Shown here piece by piece: positions 12,570 through 20,873 of a stretch of DNA of 64,000 bases. The stretch is taken from positions 3,410,001 through 3,474,000 of the forward strand of contig NZ_CP051685.1 of the NCBI RefSeq assembly GCF_012849555.1, read 5' to 3'. Numbering within the stretch: the first letter of the stretch is position 1; each line of letters starts with the position of its first letter. The stretch is from Massilia forsythiae. Its GTDB lineage: Bacteria > Pseudomonadota > Gammaproteobacteria > Burkholderiales > Burkholderiaceae_D. Under the pieces are notes generated by a model, which worked only from the letters and a program-made list of their open reading frames with translations, was not told where the DNA came from and made no database searches. The position numbers and the translations under genes were made by a program.

Positions 12570-13192
12570 GCGCGGCGGCCGTCAAGGACGACCAGGCGCT
12601 GCGTACGGCGCTGCGCGGGCGCACCGTGGAAGCGGTGGTGATCGGCGGCTCGGCCGGCAGCGTGGATGCGCTGATCAATCTGCTGCCGGCGCTGCCGGAC
12701 GGCCTGGGACTGCCGGTATTCTGCATCGTGCACCTGCCGCCCGACCGCGAAAGCCGGCTGGCCGAGCTGTTCAACGAACGCCTGCTCGTGCCGGTGCGCG
12801 AAGCCGCCGACAAGGAACCGATCGTGCCCGGTACGGTGTATTTCGCCGGTTCCGCCTACCACCTGTCGGTGGAGCAGGACCGCACTTTTTCCCTGAGCCT
12901 GGAGCCGCCGGTGCACTGGGCCCGTCCCGCCATCGACGTGCTGATGGAGTCTGCCGCCGACGCCTACGGCCCCGGCCTGGTGGGCATCCTGCTCACCGGC
13001 GCCAACCGCGACGGCGCCGACGGCATGGCCCACATCCGCGTCCGCGGCGGCTTCACCGTGGTGCAGGACCCGGCCGAGGCCCAGGTCGCCGTCATGCCGC
13101 TGGCCGCCATCGAACGCAGCCAGCCGAACCTGGTATTGCCGTTGTCCCGTATTTTTGCGCTGTTGTCCATGTTGGAGAATCAAGAATCATGA
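12566..13192 (+). CDS. CheB-type methylesterase, catalytic domain only
   Basis: 208 residues covering just the CheB catalytic domain, with no N-terminal receiver. The expected catalytic residues are visible: Ser29 in GGSAGS, His56 in VHLPPD and Asp149 in LTGANRDGADG. It would remove methyl groups (or deamidate glutamine) on targets methylated by the neighbouring CheR. The start codon overlaps the cheR stop (ATGA) and its own stop overlaps the next gene in the same way, so the operon is tightly coupled. Lacking a receiver, its activity cannot be set by direct phosphorylation as in chemotaxis CheB. Confidence 0.92.
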   Translation: MSAAAVKDDQALRTALRGRTVEAVVIGGSAGSVDALINLLPALPDGLGLPVFCIVHLPPDRESRLAELFNERLLVPVREAADKEPIVPGTVYFAGSAYHLSVEQDRTFSLSLEPPVHWARPAIDVLMESAADAYGPGLVGILLTGANRDGADGMAHIRVRGGFTVVQDPAEAQVAVMPLAAIERSQPNLVLPLSRIFALLSMLENQES

Positions 13193-14406
13193 GCGTCCCA
13201 GAACCGACCAAACTCCTGATTGTCGACGACCTGCCGGAAAACCTGCGCGCCCTCGATGCCCTGATCCGCGACGAGCAGCGCACGGTGTACCAGGCCAGCT
13301 CGGGCGAGGAGGCGCTGTCGCTGATGCTCGAGCACGAGTTCGCGCTGGCGATCCTGGACGTGCAGATGCCCGGCATGGACGGCTTCGAGCTGGCCGAGCT
13401 GATGCGCGCCACTTCGCGCACCCGCAACATCCCGATCGTGTTCGTCTCGGCCGCCGGCCGCGAGCTGAACTACGCCTTCAAGGGCTACGAGAGCGGCGCG
13501 GTCGACTTCCTGCACAAGCCGCTCGACCCGGACGCGGTGCGCAGCAAGGTCAAGGTGTTCGTCACCCTCGACCAGCAGCGCGGCGAGATGCGGCGCCAGC
13601 TGCAGGCGCTGGAGCGCAGCCGGCGCGAGCAGGAAGTGCTGGTGCGCGAACTCAACGAGACCCAGGCCGAGCTGCAGCGCTCGCTGCGCATGCGCGACGA
13701 ATTCATGTCGCTAGTGGCGCACGAGCTGCGCACGCCGCTCAACACGCTGTTCCTGGAAACGCAGATGCGCAGCCTGCAGCTCAAGCGCGGCAACCTGCCG
13801 GCCTTCAACCCGGAACAGATGGGCACCATGATCAAGCGCGACGAGCGCCAGATCAAGTCGATGATCCGCCTGATCGACGACATGCTGGACGTGTCGCGCA
13901 TGAAGAGCGGCACGCTGTCGATCCGCCCGGCCAAGGTCGAACTGATGCCGCTGCTGGAGCGCGTGGTCAGCGACCTGTCGCTGGCCGCCGCCGCCGCCGG
14001 CTGCAACGTGGTGCTGGCGCCGCACGCGCCCGTGACCGGCTTCTGGGACGAATTCCGCATCGAGCAGGTGGTGGTCAACCTGCTGACCAATGCGCTGCGC
14101 TACGGCGTGGGCGGCGGCCCGGTCGAGGTCAGCGTGCACGAGGATGGCTGCCACGTGCGCATCGACGTCGCCGACCACGGCAAGGGCATCGCGCCGGACT
14201 ACCTGGAGCGCATCTTCGAGCCCTACGAACGCGGCGCCAAGAGCGGCGAGCCGAAGGGACTGGGCCTGGGCCTGTACATCTCGCGCCAGCTGGCCACCTC
14301 GCACGGCGGCCAGCTGACGGTGCGCAGCGTGCCGGGCGAGGGCGCGACCTTCAGCCTGCTGCTGCCGTGCACGGAAGCGGCGCTGAAGGCGGTGGCGCCG
14401 GCTTGA
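13189..14406 (+). CDS. Response regulator-histidine kinase fusion
   Basis: 405 residues from ATG 13189, which overlaps the cheB stop and has GGAG upstream. An N-terminal receiver (LLIVDDLPEN, acceptor Asp in AILDVQMPGMDG) is followed by a coiled coil (about 130-165), HisKA with VAHELRTPLN, and a HATPase ending in GLGLGLYISRQLA. There is no membrane segment, so it is a soluble kinase whose activity is probably gated by phosphorylation of its own receiver, plausibly from the hybrid kinase at the head of the operon. It closes the operon; REP palindromes follow. Confidence 0.92.
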   Translation: MSVPEPTKLLIVDDLPENLRALDALIRDEQRTVYQASSGEEALSLMLEHEFALAILDVQMPGMDGFELAELMRATSRTRNIPIVFVSAAGRELNYAFKGYESGAVDFLHKPLDPDAVRSKVKVFVTLDQQRGEMRRQLQALERSRREQEVLVRELNETQAELQRSLRMRDEFMSLVAHELRTPLNTLFLETQMRSLQLKRGNLPAFNPEQMGTMIKRDERQIKSMIRLIDDMLDVSRMKSGTLSIRPAKVELMPLLERVVSDLSLAAAAAGCNVVLAPHAPVTGFWDEFRIEQVVVNLLTNALRYGVGGGPVEVSVHEDGCHVRIDVADHGKGIAPDYLERIFEPYERGAKSGEPKGLGLGLYISRQLATSHGGQLTVRSVPGEGATFSLLLPCTEAALKAVAPA

Positions 14407-14452
14407 GGCGGTGCAGGTGGCCGATCCGGCCCAGAAGCCGGCATCCAGCCAC

Positions 14453-14480
14453 CGTCGTTCCCGGCATTGCCGGAAACGAC
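14453..14480. repeat. Palindrome of second REP type (GTCGTTCC...GGAAACGAC)
   Basis: GTCGTT and AACGAC flank a CCGGCATTGCCGG centre. A close copy occurs at 59968-59995, there fused directly to a TCCCCGCG-type REP. Confidence 0.6.
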
Positions 14481-14530
14481 TCCCCGCTCAGGCGCACTAC
14501 TGTCCAAGATAGTATTGCTGGCCTAAAAAC

Positions 14531-14657
14531 CGTCGTCCCCGCGCAGGCGGGGACCCATGCGGAGTATCCAAGGCCGATATCTTTGAACATTCGGGTTAGC
14601 TCTTCAAGTACCGAATCCTGTTGCTCGGTATGGGTCCCCGCCTTCGCGGGGACGACG
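14531..14657. repeat. Inverted REP pair (REPIN-like)
   Basis: Two 28-bp palindromes in opposite orientation at 14531-14558 and 14630-14657, separated by 71 bp. Each arm is itself a GC-rich hairpin (CCCCGCGCAGGCGGGG type). Confidence 0.85.
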
Positions 14658-14707
14658 CAGTCGTTGCGCTTGCCATATACCCGATAGTACCCGTCCATTG
14701 CCATTCG

Positions 14708-14773
14708 ATAGCTAAAATCAATCAAAGAAATCCAATCAATTAATTTCAAATTCAATCGTACGCGATGTATAGT
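14708..14773 (+). promoter_or_regulatory. ahpC promoter with OxyR-like site
   Basis: A candidate -35 TTCAAA (14745-14750) and -10 TATAGT (14768-14773) are spaced by 17 bp. Directly upstream, 14708-14744 fits the spacing of the OxyR site: ATAG, seven bases, CAAT, seven bases, ATCC, seven bases, TAAT. The first half matches well (7 of 8 scored bases counting the inner T and A), the second half poorly. OxyR activators normally bind next to the -35 as here. This is inferred, not a proven site. Confidence 0.55.
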
Positions 14774-14818
14774 GTGTACCTGACGTTTTTGTTCACCCCT
14801 TTTTAACCAGGAGATTTC

Positions 14819-15382
14819 ATGTCCCTCATCAACAGCACGATCAAGCCGTTCAAGGCAACCGCATTCCACAACGGCAAGTTCGTTGACCTGACCGAAGGCG
14901 ACTTCAAAGGCACCTGGTCGATCCTGATGTTCTACCCGGCCGACTTCACCTTCGTCTGCCCGACCGAACTGGAAGACCTGGCCGCTTTCCAGCCGGAATT
15001 CGAAAAGATGGGCGTGAAAGTCTACGGCGTGTCGACCGACAGCCACTTCGCGCACAAGGCATGGCACGACACCTCGGAAGCCATCAAGAAAGTGAACTAC
15101 CCGCTGATCGGCGACCCGACCGGCACCCTGTCGCGCAACTTCGAAGTCATGATCGAAGAAGAAGGCATGGCCCTGCGCGGTACCTTCGTGCTGAATCCGG
15201 AAGGCGAGATCAAGGTCATGGAAGTGCATGACAACGGCATCGGCCGCGATGCATCGGAACTGATGCGCAAGGTCAAGGCAGCCCAGTACGTCGCGGCACA
15301 TCCGGGCGAAGTCTGCCCGGCCAAGTGGAGCGAAGGCGCCGAGACCCTGAAGCCGTCGCTGGACCTGGTCGGCAAGATCTAA
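14819..15382 (+). CDS. ahpC: Alkyl hydroperoxide reductase subunit C (peroxiredoxin)
   Basis: 187 residues, the usual length of typical 2-Cys AhpC. The peroxidatic Cys47 lies in [10 protein letters not shown] and the resolving Cys166 in GEVCPAKW. It reduces hydrogen peroxide and organic hydroperoxides in the cytoplasm and is re-reduced by AhpF, encoded next. The ATG follows a strong AGGAG site. Codon use is strongly biased, consistent with high expression. Confidence 0.98.
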   Translation: MSLINSTIKPFKATAFHNGKFVDLTEGDFKGTWSILMFYPADFTFVCPTELEDLAAFQPEFEKMGVKVYGVSTDSHFAHKAWHDTSEAIKKVNYPLIGDPTGTLSRNFEVMIEEEGMALRGTFVLNPEGEIKVMEVHDNGIGRDASELMRKVKAAQYVAAHPGEVCPAKWSEGAETLKPSLDLVGKI

Positions 15383-15455
15383 GCAGTCGCTTCGAGCAGT
15401 ACGGTGCGGGCCGCACGGCCCGCCGGCAGTAACCTGCAGCACTCTGTAGCACCCC

Positions 15456-15493
15456 GGCGCCGGCCATCCGCGATGCGGACCCCGGCCGGCGCC
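15456..15493 (+). other. GC-rich hairpin between ahpC and ahpF
   Basis: GGCGCCGGCC (15456-15465) and GGCCGGCGCC (15484-15493) form a 10-bp stem. No T-run follows, so it is more likely a stabilising or attenuating hairpin than a full terminator. Confidence 0.45.
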
Positions 15494-15644
15494 GAACCCC
15501 TCGATCGCGCGCATGATCCCGTCCCGAACCGGGCGATCAAACTAGTCGATTTTGCCGCGCCAGAAGATTCACTAATTTGATTGATGCACATTCGATGCGT
15601 CGAGGCCCCGCTTCGCCCGCACTTGACACATAAAGGAGTCGACG

Positions 15645-17222
15645 ATGTTAGACAACGACATGAAAACCCAGCTGGGCGCCTACCTGCAACGCGTACAGCA
15701 ATCCTTCGAAATGGTCGCTTCGCTGGACGACAGCGAGACCGCCAAGCAGATGCGCGACCTGCTGGAAACCATCCAGAGCCTGCGTGGCGACAAGATCACC
15801 GTGCGCTACGACGGCAACGATGCGCGCAAGCCGTCGTTCTCGCTCAAGCGCGTCGGCAGCGACACGGCGCTGCGCTTCGCCGGCCTGCCGCTCGGCCATG
15901 AATTCACCTCGCTGGTGCTGGCGCTGCTGTGGACCGGCGGCCACCCGCCCAAGGTCGAGCAGGAAACCATCGACAACATCAAGGCGCTGGACGGCGACTA
16001 CACCTTCGACGTCTACATGTCGCTGACCTGCCATAACTGCCCGGACGTGGTGCAGGCGCTGTCGCTGATGGCGATCCTGAATCCGCGCGTGAAAACCACC
16101 GTGATCGAGGGCGGCGCCTTCCAGCAGGAAGTCGAGTCGCGCAAGGTGATGGCGGTGCCGATGGTGTTCTTGAACGGCGAGATGTTCGGTTCCGGCCGCA
16201 TGATGCTGGAAGAGATCGTCGCCAAGCTGGACACCGGCTCGGCGGCGCGCGACGCGGCCAAGCTGCAGGCCAAGGACCCGTACGACGTGCTGATCGTCGG
16301 CGGCGGCCCGTCGGGTTCGGCGGCTGCCGTGTATGCGGCGCGCAAGGGCATCCGCACCGGCATCGCCACCGAGCGCATGGGTGGCCAGGTGAACGACACC
16401 ATGTCGATCGAGAACTACATCTCGGTGCTGGAGACCGACGGCCCGAAATTCTCGGCGGCGCTGGAAGGACAGGTGCGTCACTACGGCGTCGACGTCATGA
16501 CCCAGCAGACCGCGGCCCAGATCATCCCGCCGGCGACCCCGGGCGAGCTGGTCGAGGTGCGCTTCACCAACGGCGGTTCGCTGAAGTCGGCCACCGTGAT
16601 CCTGTCGACCGGCGCGCGCTGGAGGAACGTCAACGTGCCGGGCGAGCAGGAGTACAAGAACGCCGGGGTCGCCTATTGCCCGCACTGCGACGGCCCACTG
16701 TACAAAGGCAAGCGCGTGGCGGTGATCGGCGGCGGCAACTCGGGCGTGGAAGCGGCGATCGACCTGGCCGGCATCGTCGAGCACGTGACCCTGCTGGAGT
16801 TCTCCAGCCAGCTGAAGGCGGACGCGGTATTGGTGCACAAGCTGGAAAGCCTGCCGAACGTGACCATCCACACCAATGCCCAGACCACCGAAATCACCGG
16901 CGACGGCAGCAAGGTGAACGGCATCGCCTTCAAGGACCGCCTCAGCGGCGAAGACAGGCACGTGACCCTGGCCGGCGTGTTCGTCCAGATCGGCCTGGTG
17001 CCGAACACCGAGTTCCTGAAGGGTTCGGTCGAGCTGTCGCGCTTCGGCGAGATCATCGTCGATGCCCATGGCCGCACCAACATCCCGGGCGTGTTCGCGG
17101 CCGGCGATGCGACCACGACGCCGTTCAAGCAGATCGTGATCGCGGCGGGCGAGGGCGCCAAGGCGTCGCTGGCGGCTTTCGACTACCTGATCCGCATGCC
17201 GGTGGCGGTGGAAGCGGCGTAA
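15645..17222 (+). CDS. ahpF: Alkyl hydroperoxide reductase subunit F
   Basis: 525 residues. The N-terminal tandem thioredoxin-fold part carries Cys129-x-x-Cys132 (CHNC); the flavoprotein part has the FAD motif [11 protein letters not shown], the redox pair Cys345/Cys348 in YCPHCDGP, an NAD-binding [10 protein letters not shown] and the C-terminal [10 protein letters not shown]. These cysteine positions equal those of E. coli AhpF. The enzyme passes electrons from NADH through FAD and disulfides to AhpC. The ATG at 15645 has AAGGAG upstream. It lies 262 bases after ahpC and is closed by a strong terminator. Confidence 0.98.
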   Translation: MLDNDMKTQLGAYLQRVQQSFEMVASLDDSETAKQMRDLLETIQSLRGDKITVRYDGNDARKPSFSLKRVGSDTALRFAGLPLGHEFTSLVLALLWTGGHPPKVEQETIDNIKALDGDYTFDVYMSLTCHNCPDVVQALSLMAILNPRVKTTVIEGGAFQQEVESRKVMAVPMVFLNGEMFGSGRMMLEEIVAKLDTGSAARDAAKLQAKDPYDVLIVGGGPSGSAAAVYAARKGIRTGIATERMGGQVNDTMSIENYISVLETDGPKFSAALEGQVRHYGVDVMTQQTAAQIIPPATPGELVEVRFTNGGSLKSATVILSTGARWRNVNVPGEQEYKNAGVAYCPHCDGPLYKGKRVAVIGGGNSGVEAAIDLAGIVEHVTLLEFSSQLKADAVLVHKLESLPNVTIHTNAQTTEITGDGSKVNGIAFKDRLSGEDRHVTLAGVFVQIGLVPNTEFLKGSVELSRFGEIIVDAHGRTNIPGVFAAGDATTTPFKQIVIAAGEGAKASLAAFDYLIRMPVAVEAA

Positions 17223-17288
17223 CGAAGTCGTTCGGGCAGGGCGCCGGCCATGCAGGCCGGTCCCGGCTGGCCTGCATGGACCGACAAG

Positions 17289-17326
17289 AAAAAAGCAGCG
17301 CTTCCGCAAGGAGCGCTGCTTTTTTG
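17289..17326 (+). terminator. Rho-independent terminator after ahpF
   Basis: A 9-bp stem AGCAGCGCT/AGCGCTGCT (17294-17302 and 17312-17320) is preceded by an A-run and followed by TTTTTT. The A-run could also make it work on the minus strand for the small ORF at 17466-17585. Confidence 0.9.
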
Positions 17327-17465
17327 TTTTCAGGATGCCCGCGCTGTGCGTGCCCTGCATTCGCGAAGGAATTGCCTGCCTATCGTATGGCAGGAGAACG
17401 TCCGTTGCGCGAAAAACGCTCGCCGGCTATGCCGAGCGCCGCGCGATCGCTGCGGCAGGAGCGGA

Positions 17466-17585
17466 TCAGTGGAAGAATAACGGGCCGGAAGCGTTCAGCG
17501 CCCCGCTGGCGCACACCAGCCAGGTGGTAGCGCTGATCAGGCCAACATGCAATGCGGTCCAGGCGGTCGGGAAGATGCGGGTCAT
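17466..17585 (-). CDS. Candidate 39-residue membrane protein
   Basis: A short ORF on the minus strand, ATG at 17585, with GGAG seven bases upstream and a TGA stop. The product has a positively charged start (MTRIF), then a hydrophobic stretch (residues about 8-29: ALHVGLISATTWLVCASGAL) able to span the membrane, and a short tail ending in LFFH. It has no recognised relative. The ribosome binding site, the hydrophobic profile and the terminator-like hairpin downstream on the same strand support it, but it may be chance. Confidence 0.45.
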   Translation of the reverse strand: MTRIFPTAWTALHVGLISATTWLVCASGALNASGPLFFH

Positions 17586-17683
17586 GATGGCGCTCCGTGC
17601 GGTATGAATGGTTTGTCGGTGATGACGGTGCCATCTTAAGTTGTGTGCTGTAGAGAAACTATCGGCTTCGATTCCGTCGCTTT

Positions 17684-17744
17684 GTAGGAGCGCACCTTGT
17701 CGCCCTGTCTGAACAAGTGAGAGGCGATCTCGTCGCGATCCTAC
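17684..17744 (+). promoter_or_regulatory. Inverted repeat in the recQ leader
   Basis: GTAGGA (17684-17689) and TCCTAC (17739-17744) enclose a second pairing of GTCGCC with GGCGAT, giving a possible stem just ahead of the GGAG ribosome binding site at 17745-17748. It could affect initiation at the leader ORF, or be an eroded REP element. Confidence 0.35.
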
Positions 17745-17755
17745 GGAGCCGATGC

Positions 17756-17806
17756 ATGGCGTCCTATACCGTGCTCGAGTTGTCACGCTTACAGTTGTCG
17801 GCATGA
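17756..17806 (+). CDS. Candidate 16-codon leader ORF overlapping the recQ start
   Basis: ATG 17756 lies seven bases after GGAG (17745-17748) and encodes MASYTVLELSRLQLSA, stopping at TGA 17804-17806. That stop overlaps ATG 17803, a start of recQ that has no ribosome binding site of its own. The layout (good site, short ORF, ATGA overlap) is that of translational coupling. Confidence 0.4.
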   Translation: MASYTVLELSRLQLSA

Positions 17807-19518
17807 CCACATACAACTCCCAACTCCTGCATAACGGCATGCTCGCAGTGCGCCGCAATACCATCCGCCGCCTGCTGAAATCCGTCTTCGGCCTCGCCCA
17901 ATTGCGCGACGGCCAGCAACGCGTGATCGACAGTGTCCTGGACGGCAACGACACTCTTGCCATCATGCCGACCGGCAGCGGCAAGTCGCTGTGCTACCAG
18001 ATTCCCGCCCGCATCCTGGACGGCATGACGATCGTGGTTTCCCCGCTGATCTCGCTGATGAAGGACCAGCTCGAACGGCTCGAGGAAATCGGCATCCGCG
18101 CGGTGCAGGTCAACAGCAGCCTGAATGCGGAAGGGGAGCGCAACGCCCTGGCGGCGATCGCGGAACACCGCTGCGAGATCGTGTTCTGCACGCCGGAACG
18201 CCTGACCACGCCGGAATTCGTCGACCTGCTCAAGGGCGTCAAGGTGGCGCTGGCGGTGATCGACGAGGCGCACTGCATCTCGCAATGGGGCCACGATTTC
18301 CGCCCGGCCTACCTGGAGATGGCGGGCGCGCTGGAAGCGCTGGGACGCCCGCCGGTGCTGGCGCTGACCGCCACCGCTACCGAGGACGTGATGGACGACA
18401 TCGGCCGCCAGCTCAACCGGCCGCGCATGAAGGTGGTCAATACCGGCGTGTACCGTTCTAACCTGCACTACGGCGTGGTGCAGGTCACCAATGCCAGGGA
18501 AAAGATGCAGGAAGCGCTGCGCCTGGTGCAGGCGGCGCAGGGCGTCGGCATCGTCTACGCCGCCACGGTCAAGATGGCAGAAGAGATGTACCACCTGCTG
18601 CAGGAGGCAGGCGAGTCGGTCACCATCTACCACGGCAAGCTGTCGGCTAGCGAGCGCAAGGCCAACCAGGACCTGTTCATGGACGACGAGCGCCGTGTGA
18701 TGGTGGCGACCAATGCCTTCGGCATGGGCATCGACAAGCCGGACACGCGCTTCGTGGTGCATCTGCAGATTCCGGCCAACCTGGAAGCGTATTACCAGGA
18801 ATCCGGCCGCGCGGGACGGGACGGCAAGGATGCCGCCTGCACGCTGCTGTTCCTGCAGGACGACAAGCGCCTGCAGCAGTTCTTCCTGGTGAAGCACTAC
18901 CCGAGCGCTGACGAGATCCGCAGCGTCTATGAGGCCGTGCGCACGCTGGCGCAGCAGGAGAGCGCGACCCGCGAGCGGGTCGAGGACGTGGCCGAGGACC
19001 TGGCCGGGCCGCACCTGAAGGTGTGCCTGAAGCTGCTCAAGGATGCGAAACTGCTGCGCCAGAACCGCAAACTGGCCTACCTGGCCACCGCTACCGAGCC
19101 GTCCTCGAAGCTGTTCTCGGCCATGGCCGAGATCTACCGCCAGAAGCAGGAGCGCGACAAGGAGGCGCTGGAAGAAATGGTGTCGTACGCGGTCAGCGGA
19201 TTCTGCCGCTGGAAGCTCCTGATCGATTACTTCGGCGACCACGTCGACGGTTTCGAGAAGTGCTGTCGCTGCGACAACTGCCTGAATCCGCCGGCCGCCG
19301 CGCTGGCGGACGATATCGTCATCCGCGACGACGAGTTCGACCATGCCCCCGAGAGCGCGCCGGATCCGGCCTCGGTGTTCGAGCCGGGCAGCCGCGCCAG
19401 GGTGGCGAAATATGGCGAGGGCGTGGTGCTGTCGATGGCCGGCGACCAGGTCTGCATCGAATTCCCGGACGGGGAACACCGCTCCTTCATGAAGGACTAC
19501 GTCGAGCACGCGGCCTAG
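17803..19518 (+). CDS. recQ: RecQ family ATP-dependent DNA helicase
   Basis: 571 residues from ATG 17803; an in-frame ATG at 17752 adds 17 residues, but its GGAG is only three bases away. Motifs: Walker A MPTGSGKS (about 55-62), DEAH box with the RecQ aromatic loop (DEAHCISQWGHDF, about 154-166), TATAT, motif V/VI region with ESGRAGRDG, then a zinc-binding segment with FCRW and CRCDNC. Instead of an HRDC domain, the C-terminus carries a short beta-rich unit (GSRARVAKYGEGVV...HRSFMKDYVEHA) like tails found on other repair helicases. It unwinds DNA 3' to 5' in recombination and repair. It sits 92 bases before the ligase-associated repair operon. Confidence 0.93.
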   Translation: MTTYNSQLLHNGMLAVRRNTIRRLLKSVFGLAQLRDGQQRVIDSVLDGNDTLAIMPTGSGKSLCYQIPARILDGMTIVVSPLISLMKDQLERLEEIGIRAVQVNSSLNAEGERNALAAIAEHRCEIVFCTPERLTTPEFVDLLKGVKVALAVIDEAHCISQWGHDFRPAYLEMAGALEALGRPPVLALTATATEDVMDDIGRQLNRPRMKVVNTGVYRSNLHYGVVQVTNAREKMQEALRLVQAAQGVGIVYAATVKMAEEMYHLLQEAGESVTIYHGKLSASERKANQDLFMDDERRVMVATNAFGMGIDKPDTRFVVHLQIPANLEAYYQESGRAGRDGKDAACTLLFLQDDKRLQQFFLVKHYPSADEIRSVYEAVRTLAQQESATRERVEDVAEDLAGPHLKVCLKLLKDAKLLRQNRKLAYLATATEPSSKLFSAMAEIYRQKQERDKEALEEMVSYAVSGFCRWKLLIDYFGDHVDGFEKCCRCDNCLNPPAAALADDIVIRDDEFDHAPESAPDPASVFEPGSRARVAKYGEGVVLSMAGDQVCIEFPDGEHRSFMKDYVEHAA

Positions 19519-19610
19519 GCGCGCCTGGCGGAACGCGGTCCCGGCGTGCTGCTTGGTATGATCGGGCCGAATCGACACGACATCGGCGATCGAGGCCGGG
19601 AAAGGACCGC

Positions 19611-20873
19611 ATGACGGAGATGGTGGTAGTGCGCAGGGAGGGACTGTATTGCGTCCCCGGGGATTTCTATATCGACCCATGGCGGCCGGTGGAACGGGCC
19701 GTCATCACCCATGCCCACGGCGACCATGCGCGCTGGGGGCACGCCCACTACCTGTCGTCGGCGCCGAGCGTCAACATACTTAAATCGCGCCTGGGCAAGG
19801 ACATCAATATCGAAGGCCTGGAATACGGCGAGCGCATCGTGCGCAACGGCGTGACCATCTCGCTGCATCCGGCCGGGCATGTGCTCGGCTCGGCCCAGAT
19901 CCGCATGGAGCACCGGGGCGAGATCTGGGTGGCTTCCGGCGACTACAAGGTCGGGCCGGACAGCACCTGCGCGCCGTTCGAGCCGGTGCGCTGCCATACC
20001 TTCATCACCGAATCGACCTTCGGCCTGCCGATCTACCGTTGGGACCCGCAGCAGCAGGTATTCGACGACATCAACGCCTGGTGGCGCGCCAACGCCGCCG
20101 AGGGACGCGCCAGCATCCTGTACGGCTACTCGTTCGGCAAGGCGCAGCGCCTGCTGTCGGGGCTGGACCCGTCGATCGGCCCGATCGTCTGCCACGGTGC
20201 GGTGGAGCCGCTGAACCGCGTGTACCGCGAAGGCGGGGTGGCGCTGCCGCACACGCAGCTGGTGAGCGAAACCGACAAGGCCGATTTCAGGCATGCGATC
20301 GTGCTGGCGCCGCCGTCGGCATCCGGCTCGACCTGGACGCGCCGCTTCGGCGACTACAGCGACGCCTTCGCCAGCGGCTGGATGCTGCTGCGAGGCGCCC
20401 GGCGGCGGCGCGGCGTCGACCGCGGCTTCGTGCTGTCCGACCACGCCGACTGGCCGGGCCTGTTGTCGGCGATCCGCGCCACCGAGGCGCAGCAGGTGAT
20501 CGTCACCCACGGCTCGATTCCGGTGCTGGTGCGCTGGCTGTGCCAGATCGGGCTGGACGCCAAGGGCTTCGATACCGAGTACGGTGAAGAGGACGACGAT
20601 GCGCCGGACGACGCGCCGGCGCCGGCGGACGGCGGCGCCCACGCGCAGGCCGATGCCGGCACGGATGCGCAGGCCGATGCCGGCACGGATGCGCAGGCTG
20701 CCGCGCAGTCCGATGGCGCCGACCCCACCGACTCCACCACCGCCGGCAAGCCGGCGCGGCGCCGGGCGCGCACCAGGGCGCAGCCGGCCATGAGCGACGA
20801 GGAAGAAGACGAGGATACCGGCGAGGGCGCCGTGCCGGCCGCCGCCGCCGGCGGGGAGCCGTCCGATGCGTGA
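19611..20873 (+). CDS. Ligase-associated DNA exonuclease (metallo-beta-lactamase fold)
   Basis: 420 residues from ATG 19611 with AAAGGA upstream. The N-terminal metal-binding motif THAHGDHARWG lies near residues 31-41, followed by SLHPAGHVLGSAQ, ASGDYKVGPD, ITESTFGLP and LSDHADWPG, the set found in SNM1/CPSF-type nucleases and in the exonuclease paired with bacterial ATP-dependent ligases. The last 80 residues are an acidic, Ala-rich, low-complexity tail containing an exact 24-bp tandem duplication (20643-20690) and an Arg-rich patch; this tail is unlikely to be catalytic. The stop overlaps the ligase start. First gene of a four-gene repair operon. Confidence 0.92.
   Translation: MTEMVVVRREGLYCVPGDFYIDPWRPVERAVITHAHGDHARWGHAHYLSSAPSVNILKSRLGKDINIEGLEYGERIVRNGVTISLHPAGHVLGSAQIRMEHRGEIWVASGDYKVGPDSTCAPFEPVRCHTFITESTFGLPIYRWDPQQQVFDDINAWWRANAAEGRASILYGYSFGKAQRLLSGLDPSIGPIVCHGAVEPLNRVYREGGVALPHTQLVSETDKADFRHAIVLAPPSASGSTWTRRFGDYSDAFASGWMLLRGARRRRGVDRGFVLSDHADWPGLLSAIRATEAQQVIVTHGSIPVLVRWLCQIGLDAKGFDTEYGEEDDDAPDDAPAPADGGAHAQADAGTDAQADAGTDAQAAAQSDGADPTDSTTAGKPARRRARTRAQPAMSDEEEDEDTGEGAVPAAAAGGEPSDA

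Larger units (their letters stand above)
14407..14818 (+). other. Intergenic region between the signalling operon and ahpC
   Basis: This stretch holds no gene. It contains one GTCGTT...AACGAC palindrome (14453-14480), one inverted REP pair (14531-14657) and then, in AT-rich DNA, the ahpC promoter with an OxyR-like site. Confidence 0.8.

Noticed and set aside
12508..13189. Upstream extension of the response-regulator kinase frame through cheB
   Set aside because: The frame is open only because of high GC; the receiver begins at ATG 13189 with its own ribosome binding site and overlap.
14531..14657. CRISPR-like repeats made of 28-bp units
   Set aside because: Units are inverted pairs scattered over the window, not regular direct repeats, and no cas gene is present.
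17335..17607. 90-codon plus-strand ORF after the ahpF terminator
   Set aside because: No ribosome binding site, it starts just past the terminator, and its composition is that of non-coding sequence.
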